Assembly: GCA_016165875.1 (NCBI GenBank)
Contig: JABBOT010000005.1
Coordinates: 23,628,627 to 23,692,626 of the forward strand
DNA from: Acanthopleura granulata
Taxonomy: Eukaryota > Mollusca > Polyplacophora > Chitonida > Chitonidae
Reading direction: 5' to 3'
Length of the DNA: 64,000 nt
Below the pieces are notes generated by a model, which was given only the letters and a program-made list of their open reading frames with translations, did not search any database and was not told where the DNA came from. The position numbers were made by a program, and so were the translations under genes. Below are positions 1-14,500 of this stretch, piece after piece; the first letter of the stretch is position 1, and every line of letters begins with the position of its first letter.

Positions 1-2220
1 CTAAACTGCCTATACAGTTACACGGCGCGTTTAAAGACATCATTGTTTATCGCAAATGTAATGTACCGGTACGCAATCCTCCTGCATTAAGATGACAAAA
101 TTGCATGTAATCCTGGAAACACAGAATTTTAAAAACAGCAAATCATCCACAACGCACACGCCTGTGTGATGCCTTCATCGGATGGCGATCTGCTAGAATT
201 AAAACAGTTTTGATCCAATCCTACCGAGTCCAATCTCAGAGGAATTTCCAATCTGTTTCCTTGTCATTTCAATAACATTTGTATGAATAATCCATCCATT
301 TGTCACTCCACAAAACATGACGCTATACAGAGAATAACTCTGGAAAATTCAAATGTAATTGAAGTGAAAGAGTCACTGAAATGGCACTGTATAAACATAT
401 GAGGCAATTATGATGAGTAAAACGAGTGGCAAATCTTCATTCTAAGTCTTTTGTTTAGAATATTTTACCCGGCCTTTCTTTAGAAATAATTTAATAACAT
501 AGCATATTTTTTACGTGATCTGTCCACACTGCATGGCTATATTTCCAGTAAAAAAGAAATTTATATATTTCATTATTAGTATTTTATTAGTGTTTTACGC
601 CATATGCTCAAGAAAATTTTACTAACACACACACCCACCCTTGCGCATACGCACGCACGCACACACACACGCGCGTACATACTTGTACCACAGCGTTCAG
701 CATTATCGTGCAGGAAACGGAAGGAAGGAGAAATTTAAATCCAAACAACTGCCTGGCACCTGTCTGACATCAGTGTAAGAGACAGTTACGGCAATTATAG
801 GGTGAAAGATAACTACTACTGCATGTAAGAGAAAAACTAGCCGTCTCTAGTTAAAATATCACTCAGGAAAGAACAACAGTTTATTGGTTTATCACATGTA
901 TATCACATGTTATATCCAGAAGCTGTCAGGTGTTTTCACTGTAAAATATCGGCTATAATGGTTGCAATATCATCTTATGAAATAATATATGAACCTACAG
1001 AAAAAACACCTGTTTCTCCTATTAGGGGCGTTTACCAATCAAGCGAATGTTATGGTAAAACCTTCGTAAAAAAAATGGAGTTGTGTGGTAAAAACACGGA
1101 CTTTTCTACCAGAGACGTTATATGTGATTTCTGTGTATCATTGGTTAAATTTATAATTTGAAGACTTCAGAGAGAGTATAATTACCTCTGTATGTACCAT
1201 ATATTTCTAGACTAAGACGTTAATACGTTTTCAGCATTCAGTTTTACAGCGGGTTTAAGTACTTCCAGATTCTAACCTTCATCGTGGAATACATATATAG
1301 AGAGAGAGAGCTATAAATAGCACCATATATCAAAGCAGATATGTATGAGTTTACGCCTCTACATCGGGAAAGAGCCGAAAAATTGGTACCTATTTCGCTA
1401 AATACCCTGGAGCTTTACAAATCCCTCGGGATTTTTAGTGAAGCGTTTTGAAAGCTATCCATTCGAAAATACTTATTCAGAACATGCTGACCCTATGTCT
1501 GCATGAAACATCTGGCTAGCGCCGTTCATAGTGTCACGCTTTATAAACTACCGAGAGGCTACTCTATATAATAGGAATACACTGAGTGTATAAGTTCGTT
1601 GCCAAACGCATACGGAAGGGTCGTACACGTATACGGTGTATATATGTTTCACCCTGTATTATTTGTCAGATTCCGTAAACTATCGCCTGTTTTCGATTTT
1701 GCCAACTCACACATCACATGCATGAATTGTGGCAGAACTGAAATTTCTATATATTGGTACACTATATGACCTGGAGATTATCCATGCGCTATAGGAGTTT
1801 GAAATTTGAATTGGATTTTATGCTTCGAATACCGAATTTCTTCAGTATGCATCATTGAAAACTGATCACATCTTAATTCTCTCTTACATCTTACCTGTTT
1901 TATTTACTTTTCACATATTATTTCTACGTAATCCTTTTGGGAAAAAAATCACACCTTTCCGCATAACATACCCGAGTTATTTATTAATGTGCCTTTTTGG
2001 GCATTATAATACATACTTATCAGGGTATTGCATATCGTTTGTGAATTAGTTGGCTGAATATTGTTCCTGTTCTTACTTGTACCGTGTCATCTAAAGTGGC
2101 TTTGTCAGGGTTGGTACAATGCCATGCAACTTATATTGTGTGTTGAAATTTTGTGGTGAAAATTGGTGCATGGGTTGAAAGGTGAATTCCTTCACCGACA
2201 AAGAACCCTGGAAACAATCA
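1..2220. other. Intergenic, no gene seen
   Basis: AT-rich DNA with only short open frames that lack recognisable domains. A CA/CG-rich low-complexity stretch lies near 620-680 and a short GA run near 1296-1310. No exon, RNA gene or transposon remnant could be supported here. Confidence 0.6.
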
Positions 2221-2371
2221 TCCGTTAAATCCGTTATTTGAAGGATGATGGATTACCTTTCCCTTCATTTAACGGATTAATCCGTTCCCGATTACGTTAT
2301 CAGGAACGGATCAATCCATTATATTAACGGAAAGGCAAATCCGTCATCCTCAAATAACGGATTTAACGGGA
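2221..2371. repeat. 150-bp imperfect palindrome (foldback/MITE-like)
   Basis: The left arm (about 2221-2288) and right arm (about 2303-2371) are inverted copies of each other. Both outer ends carry the motif CCGTTAAATCCGTTATTTG or its complement, and the inner part repeats CGGATT/AATCCG. The short loop is near 2289-2302. The whole segment would fold into one long hairpin. This is typical of a non-autonomous foldback or MITE element. I see no transposase nearby and cannot define a target-site duplication. Confidence 0.65.
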
Positions 2372-5300
2372 GAACTGTTTGAGGGCATGCAGTTCCTTGT
2401 AAAGTTGTCATCATTTTATGCTGCATCACGATTAAACGATAACGCGTACGGCTACAGATAGGCCGTATAATCAGAGTCAGTGGATAGGCTCTGGTTATTG
2501 AAACCGTGAAGTTTTAACTCCATATATTAAACCTAGTATTCACCACAATGTTGCCCGATACCATGCACGGTATAGGTGGTAAACCATGAATACTAACTGA
2601 ACAGAGGATATATATTGTGAACAGTTCCCGAGCATCAAACTGGTTATGTAATGAACGATAATGACTGACTTTTACTGCTCGATTTAATCTATGTTTGGAT
2701 TACAACAGAACTGTCGTTACTCAGTGATACATCACAAGGTTGTTAGTCCTCTCCGGGTACCCAGGCTGGGGTGGGAATTATAAATTTAATTCTCGTCTTT
2801 CTATCCGGCAGCCCTTCCTCATACTGAATTATCATTTACCGTGACAAGTTGCTCATCAAAGTTCTAGTTTCCTCCATTTTCAACAAAAGTAGATGGTTAT
2901 TTTGATATTTTTATACTGTTTTTCGGACCTTTTTCAAAATTGCTCATTGCAAAGATTTGAAGCTGGGTGTAGCATGGCTTCGCCATGATAAGTTGCGTAT
3001 AAAATCTGAGTTCTGAGCGATTTTTTGCTTCTGTTATGGATTTCGACATAACTGTTATTCTAATGGTTTAAATTGTCATTGGAGAAGTGCATTGCGAAAC
3101 CAAAACTTTCATGGCTGTCGGAGAATGTTTGCTGACTTTATTTATCCCTTGTCAAGTACATCGTGACGAATTATTGACACAAAAACTGGGCTAATATTAT
3201 ATGAGACAATGATTTCTAGGGATTATGTATTAAACAAATCAATTTTTGTATCATAAACAGCACTGAAACTTTCCAGAAAGAATTCATGATGCGACGAGCA
3301 GCTCTCGTCGGATGTTGTTATTTCTCTTGTTGTTGGTCACGTGGTGTATTTTTATAAATACGCCTGCGTCGCATCTTATGACCCCAGGTCGGTCGTTGTG
3401 TTTTTCTTTTTTTTATTTGAAGATCAATCTTCAAAAACCAGATGGAAGATCAATCCAACCGGCAATTGCATAAATCGGAGCTGCTTTGTTGTCTCTTGAG
3501 TTCACATTATCGCGAGTGGCATTCTGAAATCGTCCCCAAATCTTTTAGCCCAGACACTTGAACTTGTCATATCCACCCATGAATTCCAGTTTATCATGGA
3601 TCTTGTTACTTCGTCAGCGGACGCTGGTCAGTTGTACGCGACCTCGACATGCAGTCTCCCTGAGAGATGGCGCGTAGAGCATACAACCGGAAATGGGCCT
3701 TCCAGTATCAAGGCATGAGAGAGAGGGCTGCGCAGGAAAGTAATGGAAACAGTTAAAGGCTCAGAGAATCGTCGCCTCACGGTTTTAGAAAGTGTCACTG
3801 GCGAACAACCAAGCGCTGATTAAGCCTAACAAAGGATGTAAAGAGGTTAAATATATCGATCGCGACCTGGCGATAGTTATTAATCTGTACCCAGTTCACA
3901 CAATCGGTGCTAAGCCCTCATTGCAGGTACTTTGGAATTGTTCAGATGACCAGTGGCCGTAAGATAAAGGGACACAGATGACACGATCTCGCGACTGAAA
4001 GGGACATTGTGTTTGGCATCTCTGGGATGTAGGGTTACCGGCATCAGTTAACGTTTATCTTCCTTTCTCGTAGTATTGGTATGACCCCCCTTTTCCCGCC
4101 CCCTCAGCACAAACACGAATTCTAATGTGCAGGGACCAAAACCCACCAAGGGGTGTATTGATCGTCGTGAATTAGTCCGAGAATAAACAAACCAGATGGA
4201 ATTAATTATACCGACCTATTTGCTTTTTATGAGCGAGAAAAATGATTTCAGGGGTATTTGGTTGGGACTTAGGTTTTCAGATGCTGTTTTGACACGAACC
4301 AAATAGAGGAAGAGTGCATTTTTGCAGAATGCATTAATTCCCTGCAGTGCAAGCTGCATGTACGGTGACTCCGGCAAACGAGTCACTAGCCAGTCTAGAG
4401 TCTGGGGAGACACTCCGCAATACTGAGCGTTGGTATTATCAAATATTTAGTCACCACTTGTCTTGGTTCCTCTAATCTCCTCGCTGATGGAAATTTATCG
4501 GACCAGGCTTCCACAGGGATAATTTTGACAATTACACAAAGGTCCGTATCTTTTCTGTTTTCAAATAGGCTTTCGTATCAAGTTTTCAGCCCCTTTGAAA
4601 ACACCCGACACAACTGGGCACAATAAGCGCCCACTTCCGAATTCAAAGCAGTCAAAGAGTTGTGCGGCATCGATTTGTCCACAGATTTGTGACATGTGCA
4701 ACATCCTATCTACACAGATTAATCAGCCGATGATAAAGTTGTGTCATATACGCTGATGCAAATGTATATAGCCGCGGTTATCAAGACTAAAATCCACACA
4801 TAATTATATTTCCATATTGGATTACTAGCACCAGTTTTAACCGATTAGCTGATATAATATCGCGTAATATACTAACCAATCGTATGGCGCGATAATCCAG
4901 ATGGCAACGGTCAAAACACAGGCAACAAACAATAGCCGTTGGCAACTTACAAGTTCACTGCTTCGAATCTATTAAGTAATTAATTATTAATCTGTATTGT
5001 TGTAAATCTCGGTGGTACATCATCACTCTCCGATGTTGTGTAGTCCTGCATAAATACGGCCAGGACTCATGTTTTTGTTGCAAAGATTATATATATTGAT
5101 GGACTCTTTGTCTCTCAATGACGATATTCTCTGGGGACTTAATGTGCCACGGCCCCGAGGCGGGACTGTCGTCAGGTGCAATCTTAGTCCCATCACAGAG
5201 GTATAAATGGATCACATTTATACTTCAGTAGCCATATTCTTTGCCTTGTATTGGTTGTCGGATTCAAACTGCGACCACTTGAGGCAGAGCTATCAACCAG

Positions 5301-7949
5301 TCAGTAGGTAAATTTTTATTCCCCAATATCACGACACAATAATCTGTAGGAAAGGTTACTAGGTTAATACTAGTCATGTAAATAAGTGTGAATTCACAAG
5401 CCAACTTGTAATCTCTGATCTTAATCACTTACATTGGCTGCAGTAAAGATGTGGAGTTTGTCTATGCTATGTTTTTTTGACATTTCGGAGTCAATATATG
5501 TTGTTTCATCCGTAAAACAAACTTGGTACAAGTATATATATATATATATATATAATTGTGCTCTTAATCCTGAGTTAAAATTGAATATTAATCAAAGAGA
5601 GACTACCCGCATGATTTGAACGTGGTAAGGTAAGGGCCTCATACAATTTCTAGAACAGAATTCTCGATCACTCTCTGATTGTTGGCTATAGGCTAACTGA
5701 TGGGTTCACTGTTTTTAAGGTCGTAATTAAGAATATTTCTTTTATACCACTGATACTAGTATCATTAGTGGGGAATAACACACGTGAGCGAGTTCAGTGT
5801 GAAAGCCATATATTATAGTGCCAAAGTCATGTTAGTCCATCTTCTCCGTGTCATTATTTCTTTTCTCGCTTCGCTATAGAAGATCCCTTTACCTCTTCCA
5901 ATACTACAACTATTTCGACAGTCACAGGCTAGTCTAATCTACTTGCAGGTCACCCAATAAAATCTCTCAGCACGTCCTACTTTGGTCTTAAATCTATATT
6001 GCGTGGTCATGTTATCTCAGTTCTGAACTACACATTTAAGACGGATGCCCTGATTGGTCACTACAATTGATTCGTTTTGGAACTACATTGGCCAAAAGCA
6101 GTTACATATAGTTTAACTGAACTTGAATTACGCACCAAAGATGCAGAGGTAAAGTCTGGTCAAGTGGGAATGTGTTAGACAGGCAAATCGGCCTTGCGAG
6201 ATCAGTCGACAGCTCGTTGGCAGACAGGTTCCAAAACACTGGCAGCAGTTTGATGTTGAAAATTCCCTAGCCGGGGTTGGAATTAAACGGATGCCTCCTG
6301 TGTCTGGGCGTTTGGAAGGCTAGCATCATAACGCTCTCACGACCATTTCAGCATTTCCCTGTCTCTCTCTGGTCATTCAATGAGCAGTGGACGAGACTCA
6401 CCATCTGCTTGGTATGCCATGTCCAGTCGCTACGTATCTGTATATACCAGTGCCCTCCAATAAAACCATTTCTGCTTGTCGAGATTTATTGCACGTCACG
6501 AGCAGCTAATACCAATCATTAGCCGAATAGACAAATCGGTGCCTCTATGTATAACGCATGGAGTACGTCGGTACTGTCCTGAGTGCACGCATTCTGTATC
6601 CTGTGTATTCCCATTATGGATCTACTAATTCGTTTATAATAGCTCATGTTAGGATCAGAATCGTCCTCAGTGCGTTTCAATCGTCCTGATACCTGGCTTG
6701 TGAAAAGTATCTCAATGTCATTGTATCTATATAGACATTGTACATAAACTGGACGCCAAGCCAAACTTAACGCTTTGCATAAGCAATTTTACCGTGAACA
6801 TCTGCCGGTGTATGCAAAAATTTGATTTATTTTTGTACATTCTTGTTTTTTAGCTGGGCTGAAGTTTTCGAACTTGATCTGAGGTTATACTTGACTTATA
6901 AGTGACTTTTGGAAATTAAGAACATCAATAACAAAAGCGTTTCTCTGAGATTCCACAAAATTAATTTACACACGAAATATAGTCACCATCGGACAGAATT
7001 TGGAAGATCCTCCATCTGGTTTCCTTCCACTATAGTGCTGGCCGCCGTCATATTAGTGAAAATTCCACACGTTCGTCTGCTGTTGAACCTTTTACGAAGC
7101 CCATCTTTAAAATATTGCGTTATATATATTTTTTTGTGTTTGCGCTAACCAGGTCAGTGTTTGACCTACGTTTTTCCTTATGAGTACATAATAGCCTGCA
7201 CTGGAATCCAGTCGCGCTTTCTCGAGGCTTATGTGTTAATAGTTTCGTGTCATCGTACATACAGAGTACATTCTGGAAAGATGTACCCATGTTGTAGACA
7301 TGTTTACGATCTAACCATCCTGAAATTTTTTCACGTTTGTCCATACATATGAGCGACAAAGTTGGAATGCTGGCGGTCTTTCACCCAAGTCCTCTTAAGA
7401 GCAGTAATATTTACTCTCGTCCATATAGAAGGATTTTGTGGGATTTGGAGATATCGGCTTTCAGGCCATTCGACATACGTCATTTTCTACTCTTTTTTCT
7501 GAACCGCTGTCTGAGAGTTGAAGAAGCTATTTGTTTATCATTTTTCCTCTCTGATAGTGGTACCCTTACAAATCAGATTACCGCTCTTGAACAAAGCTAC
7601 ATCAAAGATAAACCACCTGGAATTTTTTGACTTCCTGTGGGTAATTTACGCCAATTATCTTCGTTTTCGAAAATTATACCTGGACAATAATGTGATTGTG
7701 CAGGTAAAGAACACCACAGCTAATTTCCAAGTTATCATCATAATCAAACTATTTGGCGTATATAAAATGTATTTATGCTTCTTCCCTACAATGCAAACGC
7801 AATCTTCCCTAGATGCTGTCTCTTCTGATGGATCTTTTGTAAACGCCCAATCCACGCTAGCAGATCACGTTAAAAAAGATGAATTCATATAATGGCAAAT
7901 ACTTGTATAAATTTGATAACATACAGCTAAAAAAAACTGCCTTGATTTA
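2372..7949. other. Intergenic, no gene seen
   Basis: No exon set or domain could be read on either strand. A (TA)n microsatellite lies at 5533-5554. A degenerate tRNA-like head may be present on the minus strand near 5240-5315 (a possible A-box and B-box), but it is too diverged to call. Open frames around 7337-7892 overlap each other and show no domain. Confidence 0.5.
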
Positions 7950-8735
7950 GTTGACAAAATAATCATGTCCATTCTTAACTATGGAGCGAAAGATTGGAGT
8001 TCTGCAAAAGCTCGAGATGTTGACAGTGTCTATACCAAATATTGTAAAAATGTTCGAGGGGTTAAATGTTACACACATTAAAAATGATGTAAATGCTGAA
8101 CTTAGCAGAACAACATAGTTAACAAATCCATTTGTTATTTTGAAGTATTGGCTGGAGATTGTAAATGCCGTAAACAAGAAATATGTGAAAATGGTATATG
8201 ATTTATTACGTCATGGTTGTCTGTTATTCAACAAAAACAATTGGGTATGTAATGTGAGACAATTGTTAAATGACCTTGGCGTTTGCCATGCCTGGTATGC
8301 GCAAACAGTAGGCAATGAAACAATTTTACTCCCTGCTGTAAAACAGCGATTACCTCTAGTTTAAGAGGAACCACTAAGGAGAAATTTTACACGAATCTGG
8401 GACATTCTGAACTGAAACCATATTTGGAAATGATCATAGTAAAGCACTTTCGAACCGCAACGAGGCAACTGCCTTGCTCTTCACACAGGTTAAGGGTTGA
8501 AGTAGGCAGATGGAATAAACCTAGCAAAAATACCCTTTGAAAAGAGGAAATGTATTAATTGCAGTGTATTAGGAGATGAGTGCCATCTCTAACTGATTTG
8601 TCCTCTGTATATTGATTTGAGAAAAAAGTATATCGATACATATTTTTAAAAATATCCCAGTACTGAAAAGATTGCTGGATTAATGACTTGTAGCAGTGTT
8701 GCTATTATAAAGAGATCATCGATGTTTATATTCAA
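7950..8735 (+). pseudogene. Decayed LINE ORF2 C-terminal remnant
   Basis: Read across frames, the plus strand gives a chain of peptides typical of the C-terminal part of a non-LTR retrotransposon ORF2: ILNYGAKDW, then VYTKYCKNVRGVK, then ILKYWLEIVNAVNKKYV, then NNWVCNVRQLLNDLG, and finally a cysteine/histidine stretch (RKCINCSVLGDECHL, then CPLYIDLRKKYI). Several stops and frame changes separate these pieces, so it cannot be functional. The endonuclease and catalytic RT parts are not present upstream. It directly precedes a SINE. Identification is from motif order only and the LINE clade is not assigned. Confidence 0.65.
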
Positions 8736-8852
8736 AGATTTTAAGTACACTTTCACAGGATTGCTTTTCCCCACTTTCCCTTCGCACTATACTGTTCGTC
8801 ATGCGGCCGTACACCTAATTATATTATGCTATGGCATCCTTTGGAATGGATG

Positions 8853-9045
8853 CTTAGGCCATTTATTGGTTGCAAGTGTCAGGCCCTAGACCAATGAGGT
8901 TGTGTGGTCGATTCCAGCTCTCGCTGATTCGGCTGCGGTCTTATGTCTGAAGGTTTATTAGGTGCAACCATAATCCTGGCCGTCGCCACGTATGTGAAAA
9001 AAAATAGTTGAGTACAGTCCACACCAATCAAATAAAAAATTAAAA
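8853..9045 (+). mobile_element. SINE, head family B, plus orientation
   Basis: The head contains GACCAATGAGGTTGTG followed by a B-box-like GGTCGATTCCAGCTC. The 3' part (about 8970-9035) matches the tail of the common SINE of this window: CTGGCCGTCGCC, then GTATGTGAAA, then GAGTACAGTC, then CACCAATCAAATAAA. So a different tRNA-like head is joined to the same tail. Related copies lie at 22690-22900 and 57278-57497. Boundaries are approximate. Confidence 0.6.
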
Positions 9046-11539
9046 CAACTAAAATGCTTTTCGGTTCACAAAACGTAGTGAAGAGCTAGAGCCGTGAAGG
9101 ATGTGGGAAGGAGGGGGAATGGGTGGCGGGTTGTCCACTGGAAACTCTAAAAATACCATTTTTATCCAACAGATAATTCTACAATCCCTTTGGGCTAACC
9201 ATTTCCCAACATCTGATCATGTGTTGATAATTGATTTATAATCCGTTGACATCGACCAAATCAATTAAATACGGAAAAGCAAATTTCAGGTCACATAAAG
9301 TATTTATTTTGTTCATTAAACTTACCTGGAAATCAATATAAATACAATATTACATCATATTGTTTATATCAGAACTATATGTACAACACATATTATGACA
9401 TCATACACAGCCTTGATCAACAAACCCATCATACTGAGGCAGGGAAAATTATTGGCCCGAAATACTGTTTTTTGTGGTAATACCTTGGTTCATAATGCCT
9501 TGCCTGGGCAATGAATCCTGTCATTTGAGCTAACGGTCTTACATATAAACTTGGTGTATAACAGAATGTAAACAAGACGATATCGTGCCAAACTGTAAAT
9601 ACTTTTAGGGACCATATAGCCGGCCTAAAACACGTCGGCCCATGCGGGATGTTCTTCTATTCTGTTCTGTACTAGATCGCTGTTTATTCTGTATAGGAGT
9701 ATGCAGAGAGCAGAAAATGATGTTAGGACCCATTTCCTTGGGTGCGAAAAATTTCCCACTGTGTAACGTCGACTATGGCTGCAAATGTACGTATACAACT
9801 GTGTAAACTATATATATATAAAGACTGGAACCATCCAGGAAATAACTAAACGATGTGATCCTGTGATTTTGGAATGATGCATGATGACTACTTCTGCTTC
9901 CGTTAAAACTATGCATATTTGTAAGATATTGTAATACAAATGTTATAAGTGAAACTGTTCTTTAGAAATTTAACTTTGGCTACAGTTTTTGCGGCTGGCG
10001 GCCTGAGTTGTGTTTTGGATACTCCATTTGCACTAACAAATCGAGTTTTCCAGATTTAACTATAGCGCTTTGCTCGAATTGCTATTTTGTGACTAGTCAG
10101 TCAGTCATATGTTTTAGAGACACAAAATCTATACACTAACTATCAAGGTGAATATACACAAGATCTTTTCATATTTACTATTCGGTGGTAGATTATGTCC
10201 TTGATTGGTAATTTTTCATTAACAACAACGTTTATTTATTTATTTATTTGGCTGGTGTTTTAAGAATAAGAATATTTCACTTTTACGACGGCAGCCAGTA
10301 TAATTATTGCGGGAAGAAACAGGGCACATCCCGGGGGAAACCCACGACAATCTGCAGCAGCAATGTTCATGTATAATTTACAATGGGCAAGATAGTGCAG
10401 TCTACACCTCGACAACTTTCTTCATCAAGGTCAATTGTAACAGCAGTCCACCTTTCGAGAAGAGCCCCGAAGTGAAAACACTCCAACGTACCCAAATTCT
10501 TCTAATATTTGGGACATGCAGCCTGCAGTCATACATAGTTTCTTCTTCCTGAATTGGTTTGTCCATCCATGAAATAACATATCCATATCTTTACTTTTTC
10601 CTAAAAAAAAATGGCTTTCAGCGGTATTGATATCTGTTTCAAAACATGAGGGTACATGCACCCGAACGGTGCATTTAATTGTACAGAGAATTTGTCGTTC
10701 TTCTCTGATCTCCAGAAGCGGAGAGACAGTCTTGGATTAATAGACGGTCGATCCGGAGGAAAGGGAATGCCCACCTGGGATGCCGGCGGGCGGGGGTTCA
10801 GGGGTTCGAACCTCTGAGCTCTTCCCCTAATTGTGTGTGGAAGAGTGGAAAGTCTTGAGCCATTGTTATTGGTCACTTGTGTCCTTCGCTTTGCGCATGC
10901 GCGTCGACTTTCAGCTATATGAGGAATCTGGATATGATTTGTTGCTGTTGTGCTCGGAATTGAGTGGCCAAGTATTCTCTTCCGAAATTTTCTTCCGCCT
11001 CTGGTAAAGAAAGAATGGAACGTAAGGGTCTATACAAATAATGGCATGTGTTGATAAAAATATGTAATGTAAGATGTAATTTACTAGTTTCAGTATGGCA
11101 CAGTGCATGGTTCCGATCTCAAACGCATGGCAACGTTTTGATGTATTTGCCCTTTTTTGATTTTCAAAGACAAGACACATGTATAATATTCACATGTTGA
11201 ATCCCATGCTACACTGTACATTACTTTTTCCTGTAAACAATAATGCCCAAACCGCCCCACCTCCTCTCTCCATCCATCAAATGGCTGGCTCACGAGCTTT
11301 TCCCTATGCATGGATAGTCTAGTGTATATATACACACACGTCATAAAAAAGTTTGTGATTTTTTTGTATAATTCATTCAAGAAAACCTACCGGAACAAAC
11401 AAAACATTCGTCACTGGTAGAGAGTGTGGTATTCTGTTCAGAGCAATATGTTTCTGGGATTTAGCGACTGATAAAACTGGTCTTTTTTCATAAAAAACAA
11501 CTTTTCAGTTCCACTGGTTGTTTTATTATTAGGTTGTTT
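9046..11539. other. Intergenic downstream of glutamate receptor
   Basis: Apart from a SINE fragment (10231-10365) no feature could be supported. If the receptor's last known exon is spliced at its internal donor (position 11578) rather than read through, further C-terminal exons would lie here, but I could not identify one. A perfect tRNA B-box-like GGGGTTCGAACCTC sits near 10800 without a convincing A-box or cloverleaf. Confidence 0.5.
10231..10365 (-). mobile_element. SINE 3' fragment (tail family A)
   Basis: Minus-oriented tail and body of the common SINE: a TTTATTTATT run, then GGTGTTTTAA, AAGAATATTTCAC, ACGACGGCAGCCAG, and GGGGGAAACCCACGAC. The tRNA-like head is missing, so the copy is 5'-truncated relative to the element. 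It lies downstream of the glutamate receptor gene. Confidence 0.8.
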
Positions 11540-14500
11540 TCATGCAAATCGTTTCGGTACACATTGCCAAAATCTCACCCTTATTGCCTCTTTCCGTGTG
11601 TACATGACGTAGTTGATGAGACAGAGCAGAGCTGATAGGATCACCCCTCCCGCCAGCACCAGGAAGATTCCCGCCACGTTCGTGAATTCCAGCGACTTGG
11701 TGGACGCTGTCTGCTTCAGATCAGGGCAACCTGACCGTCCCCACCATCTGATAATAAACCAAGATTTTCTTCGAATTTCACTGGTATGCAAAAAAAGCTT
11801 GGTGATATTCATGTACGTTATTTATTCCATGATGGCAGGATTCCCTCCACATATATGTTACATGCATTAGTTTATTAGACCTATCATTGATATAAACACA
11901 TATACCCACGATCAAGTTTATTTATTCACTGTGAAACCATCGAGGATCTCACGGGAGGAACATACATTTCAATCCTATATCACATAGCGAGGACATTAAC
12001 ATCTTATGACATATTCATGGCTTCCTTCAAAAATTTAGGTACCATATACTTAGGTATATGTTTAGAATACTTTTTTTCGAACAGCAATTTTCACACTGTT
12101 CGAAAAGAGAATTCGTTGCATGCAAAATAAGGAGAGCCTCTATCCTAGGTGTCGCTTTAACAATAAGCGGCTTTAATAATAACCCGCTATCACCCTGAAA
12201 AAACAAACCACGTTACATAAAAAGTATGGCCGTACGCGAGAATGAAACAAACCGAATTAAAAGTCGTTAAATAAGCAATGTTTAACTATGTCGAATGGAA
12301 TGAGATGTTTAACAGTGCCTTTAATACCCGCCTTACGAGTGTTTTATTTTGTATAGTTGCGTGTGGAAATTACACCGTATTTGTTCAGTTAGCCTCTTGA
12401 TCCAGGTGTTGCATTTCTAATGGTTGTTTTGACAGCTCTCGCGGGACGCCATACACTCTCTCATTCCGGCAATTCACGTTACAACTGCAGCCACATTTTG
12501 TACGCAGGGTTTTGTTGTTAATAACTGTCGGCATAAATTGACGGGATGTTTACTGACGTCGTCTGGTGAGCGGCATCTGCCGGTTGTAGACTAGCTCGAA
12601 CTTCCAGCTACTACTATTGGTCCTTCAGGTTAGGGGGGGGGGGAGAGGGGAAGGGGGAAGGAGGAGGGGTGAGGGGGTGAGGGCAGGCTTAACACGAGAG
12701 ACTATGCTAACGTTTGGGTGTTGACTGAAAGAACGACAGCTGCCGAGCTGACGCGTAAATCAGCGGTTTTAATTATCAAATGTCATATTTTCCGCATACA
12801 CAAAATAGATCAGATCGATTTTTACCTTCAGAGGAGAAAGTAGCCAGATCCTATCGATAAGAAAGGTAAACAATTCGAAAACTGTATTCGTGCCAATCTA
12901 TACCTGCTACGCACGGACACAACTGAAATTATCGTTGAAGAAGGCGTTAGCTGTCGGGTGTACAGTTACAAAAACGCTCAAAGCTATTCACATTCAGCAA
13001 AGTATAAAGTTCATCTGACAAACTCTTTGAATATCTTGATAAAAGAAAAATCGAGCATGCGCACAAAGAATATACAATTCTGAGATGGTTAGTCAAAATT
13101 TCCTCTTTCTCAGCATGATGTAATTACAATATATCACTATCATATCATTGTTCCGTGGCGAGAACACTGCATTGTACTTTTGAAAATGTATATATTCCGC
13201 TTTGACTTTTTTTTCGATATTTTCTTTAACTAGTCAGTATCATATTTCAATTTCTGAAGATAGCAGTCTTTGTATCCAAAGCAACTAGCACCACGAGAGC
13301 CTAACTCAACCTCAGTCCCATGCCTGCTATAGTACGAAAAGCTGCTGCCAGAAACCTGTTGACCCACTATCGGTGCACCAGGGCAAATGATAAACCAGTT
13401 AACGATCTCAACATAATCAAGTGTTTTGATAATTTTCTCTACACACTGGAAATTCAACAATATGAGAAATCAAACTCACGATTTTTTCGGGCCAAACACG
13501 TTTTAATCTACATTAGACCCCTCCCTCCCCCACCTCCTCGAGCCTAAGCAGTATTTCACTGTAACAGATGTAACAGACGTGACCTTCAAATCCACCAACA
13601 GGTAACTAAATTTTCTCAGTCGTGTATGGATATAGACCCATGCACTTTAGCCTAAATCGATGATATCAAACATTTGATCTCCCCCGGGCTCTGTCCGGTT
13701 TCCTCCTATCATAATGTTGGCCGCCGTCGTATAAGTGAAATATTCTTGAATACAACTAACTAGCTAACCACCTAACTCACTCACTCACTCACTCACTCAC
13801 TAACTAACTAACCAACTAACCAACTAACCAACCAACCAACCAACTAATTAACTAACTAACTATTACTCCGAGCTTTCCGGTTTCATCTGCCTATAAACCT
13901 GAACCGACGTGAACCATTCTCTGTGGAATTAATGAAAAAAGGTAAGAGAAAATGCCACATCCAAAGTTTCTTACAAAGAACGGCCAGGAGTCATGGAAAG
14001 ATTTTAAAGTTATTTTGCTTAGGCAATAGTGATTTGCTCAAACAATATCTTCACCATGTATAAACAAGTTAAGTAGTGTTTCATTTTCGATGAACACTCT
14101 GTGGCGGACATGGGCAAAGCAACGACCAATCACCGACAATGTCCTAAATTTAAAAAGTTTCCTGAAACCGTCGTGTTCTTTGCAGATAACTGACAGAAAC
14201 TTACATCAATGATCACACTTACCGTTTCTCGAAGTTTTGAAGATAGCCTTCATCGTTTAATCTGAGCAGCCCCAAAGAAAGGGCATCTTTGTACGGGGCA
14301 TCCTTCTGCACGGCCCACCCGTAGCCCTTTAGGTCGAACGGTGAGCCGATTTCCAGCAGATCACACTCCGACTGTATCATGTAGCGTAGTGTGGGCGAGT
14401 CCCAGAGAAAGGCGTACTTCTCTTTTCGGACCCTCTCCAGTCCATGCTCCACCCTGCGGACCATGGAATCAGGGGAGAGAACCATGTGAGCGTACATCTT

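Noticed and set aside
7337..7892. Overlapping 97-aa and 124-aa plus-strand open frames
   Set aside because: No domain, no splice context, and overlapping each other in different frames; chance is sufficient.
10770..10830. Possible tRNA or SINE head with a perfect B-box
   Set aside because: No A-box or foldable cloverleaf could be found upstream.
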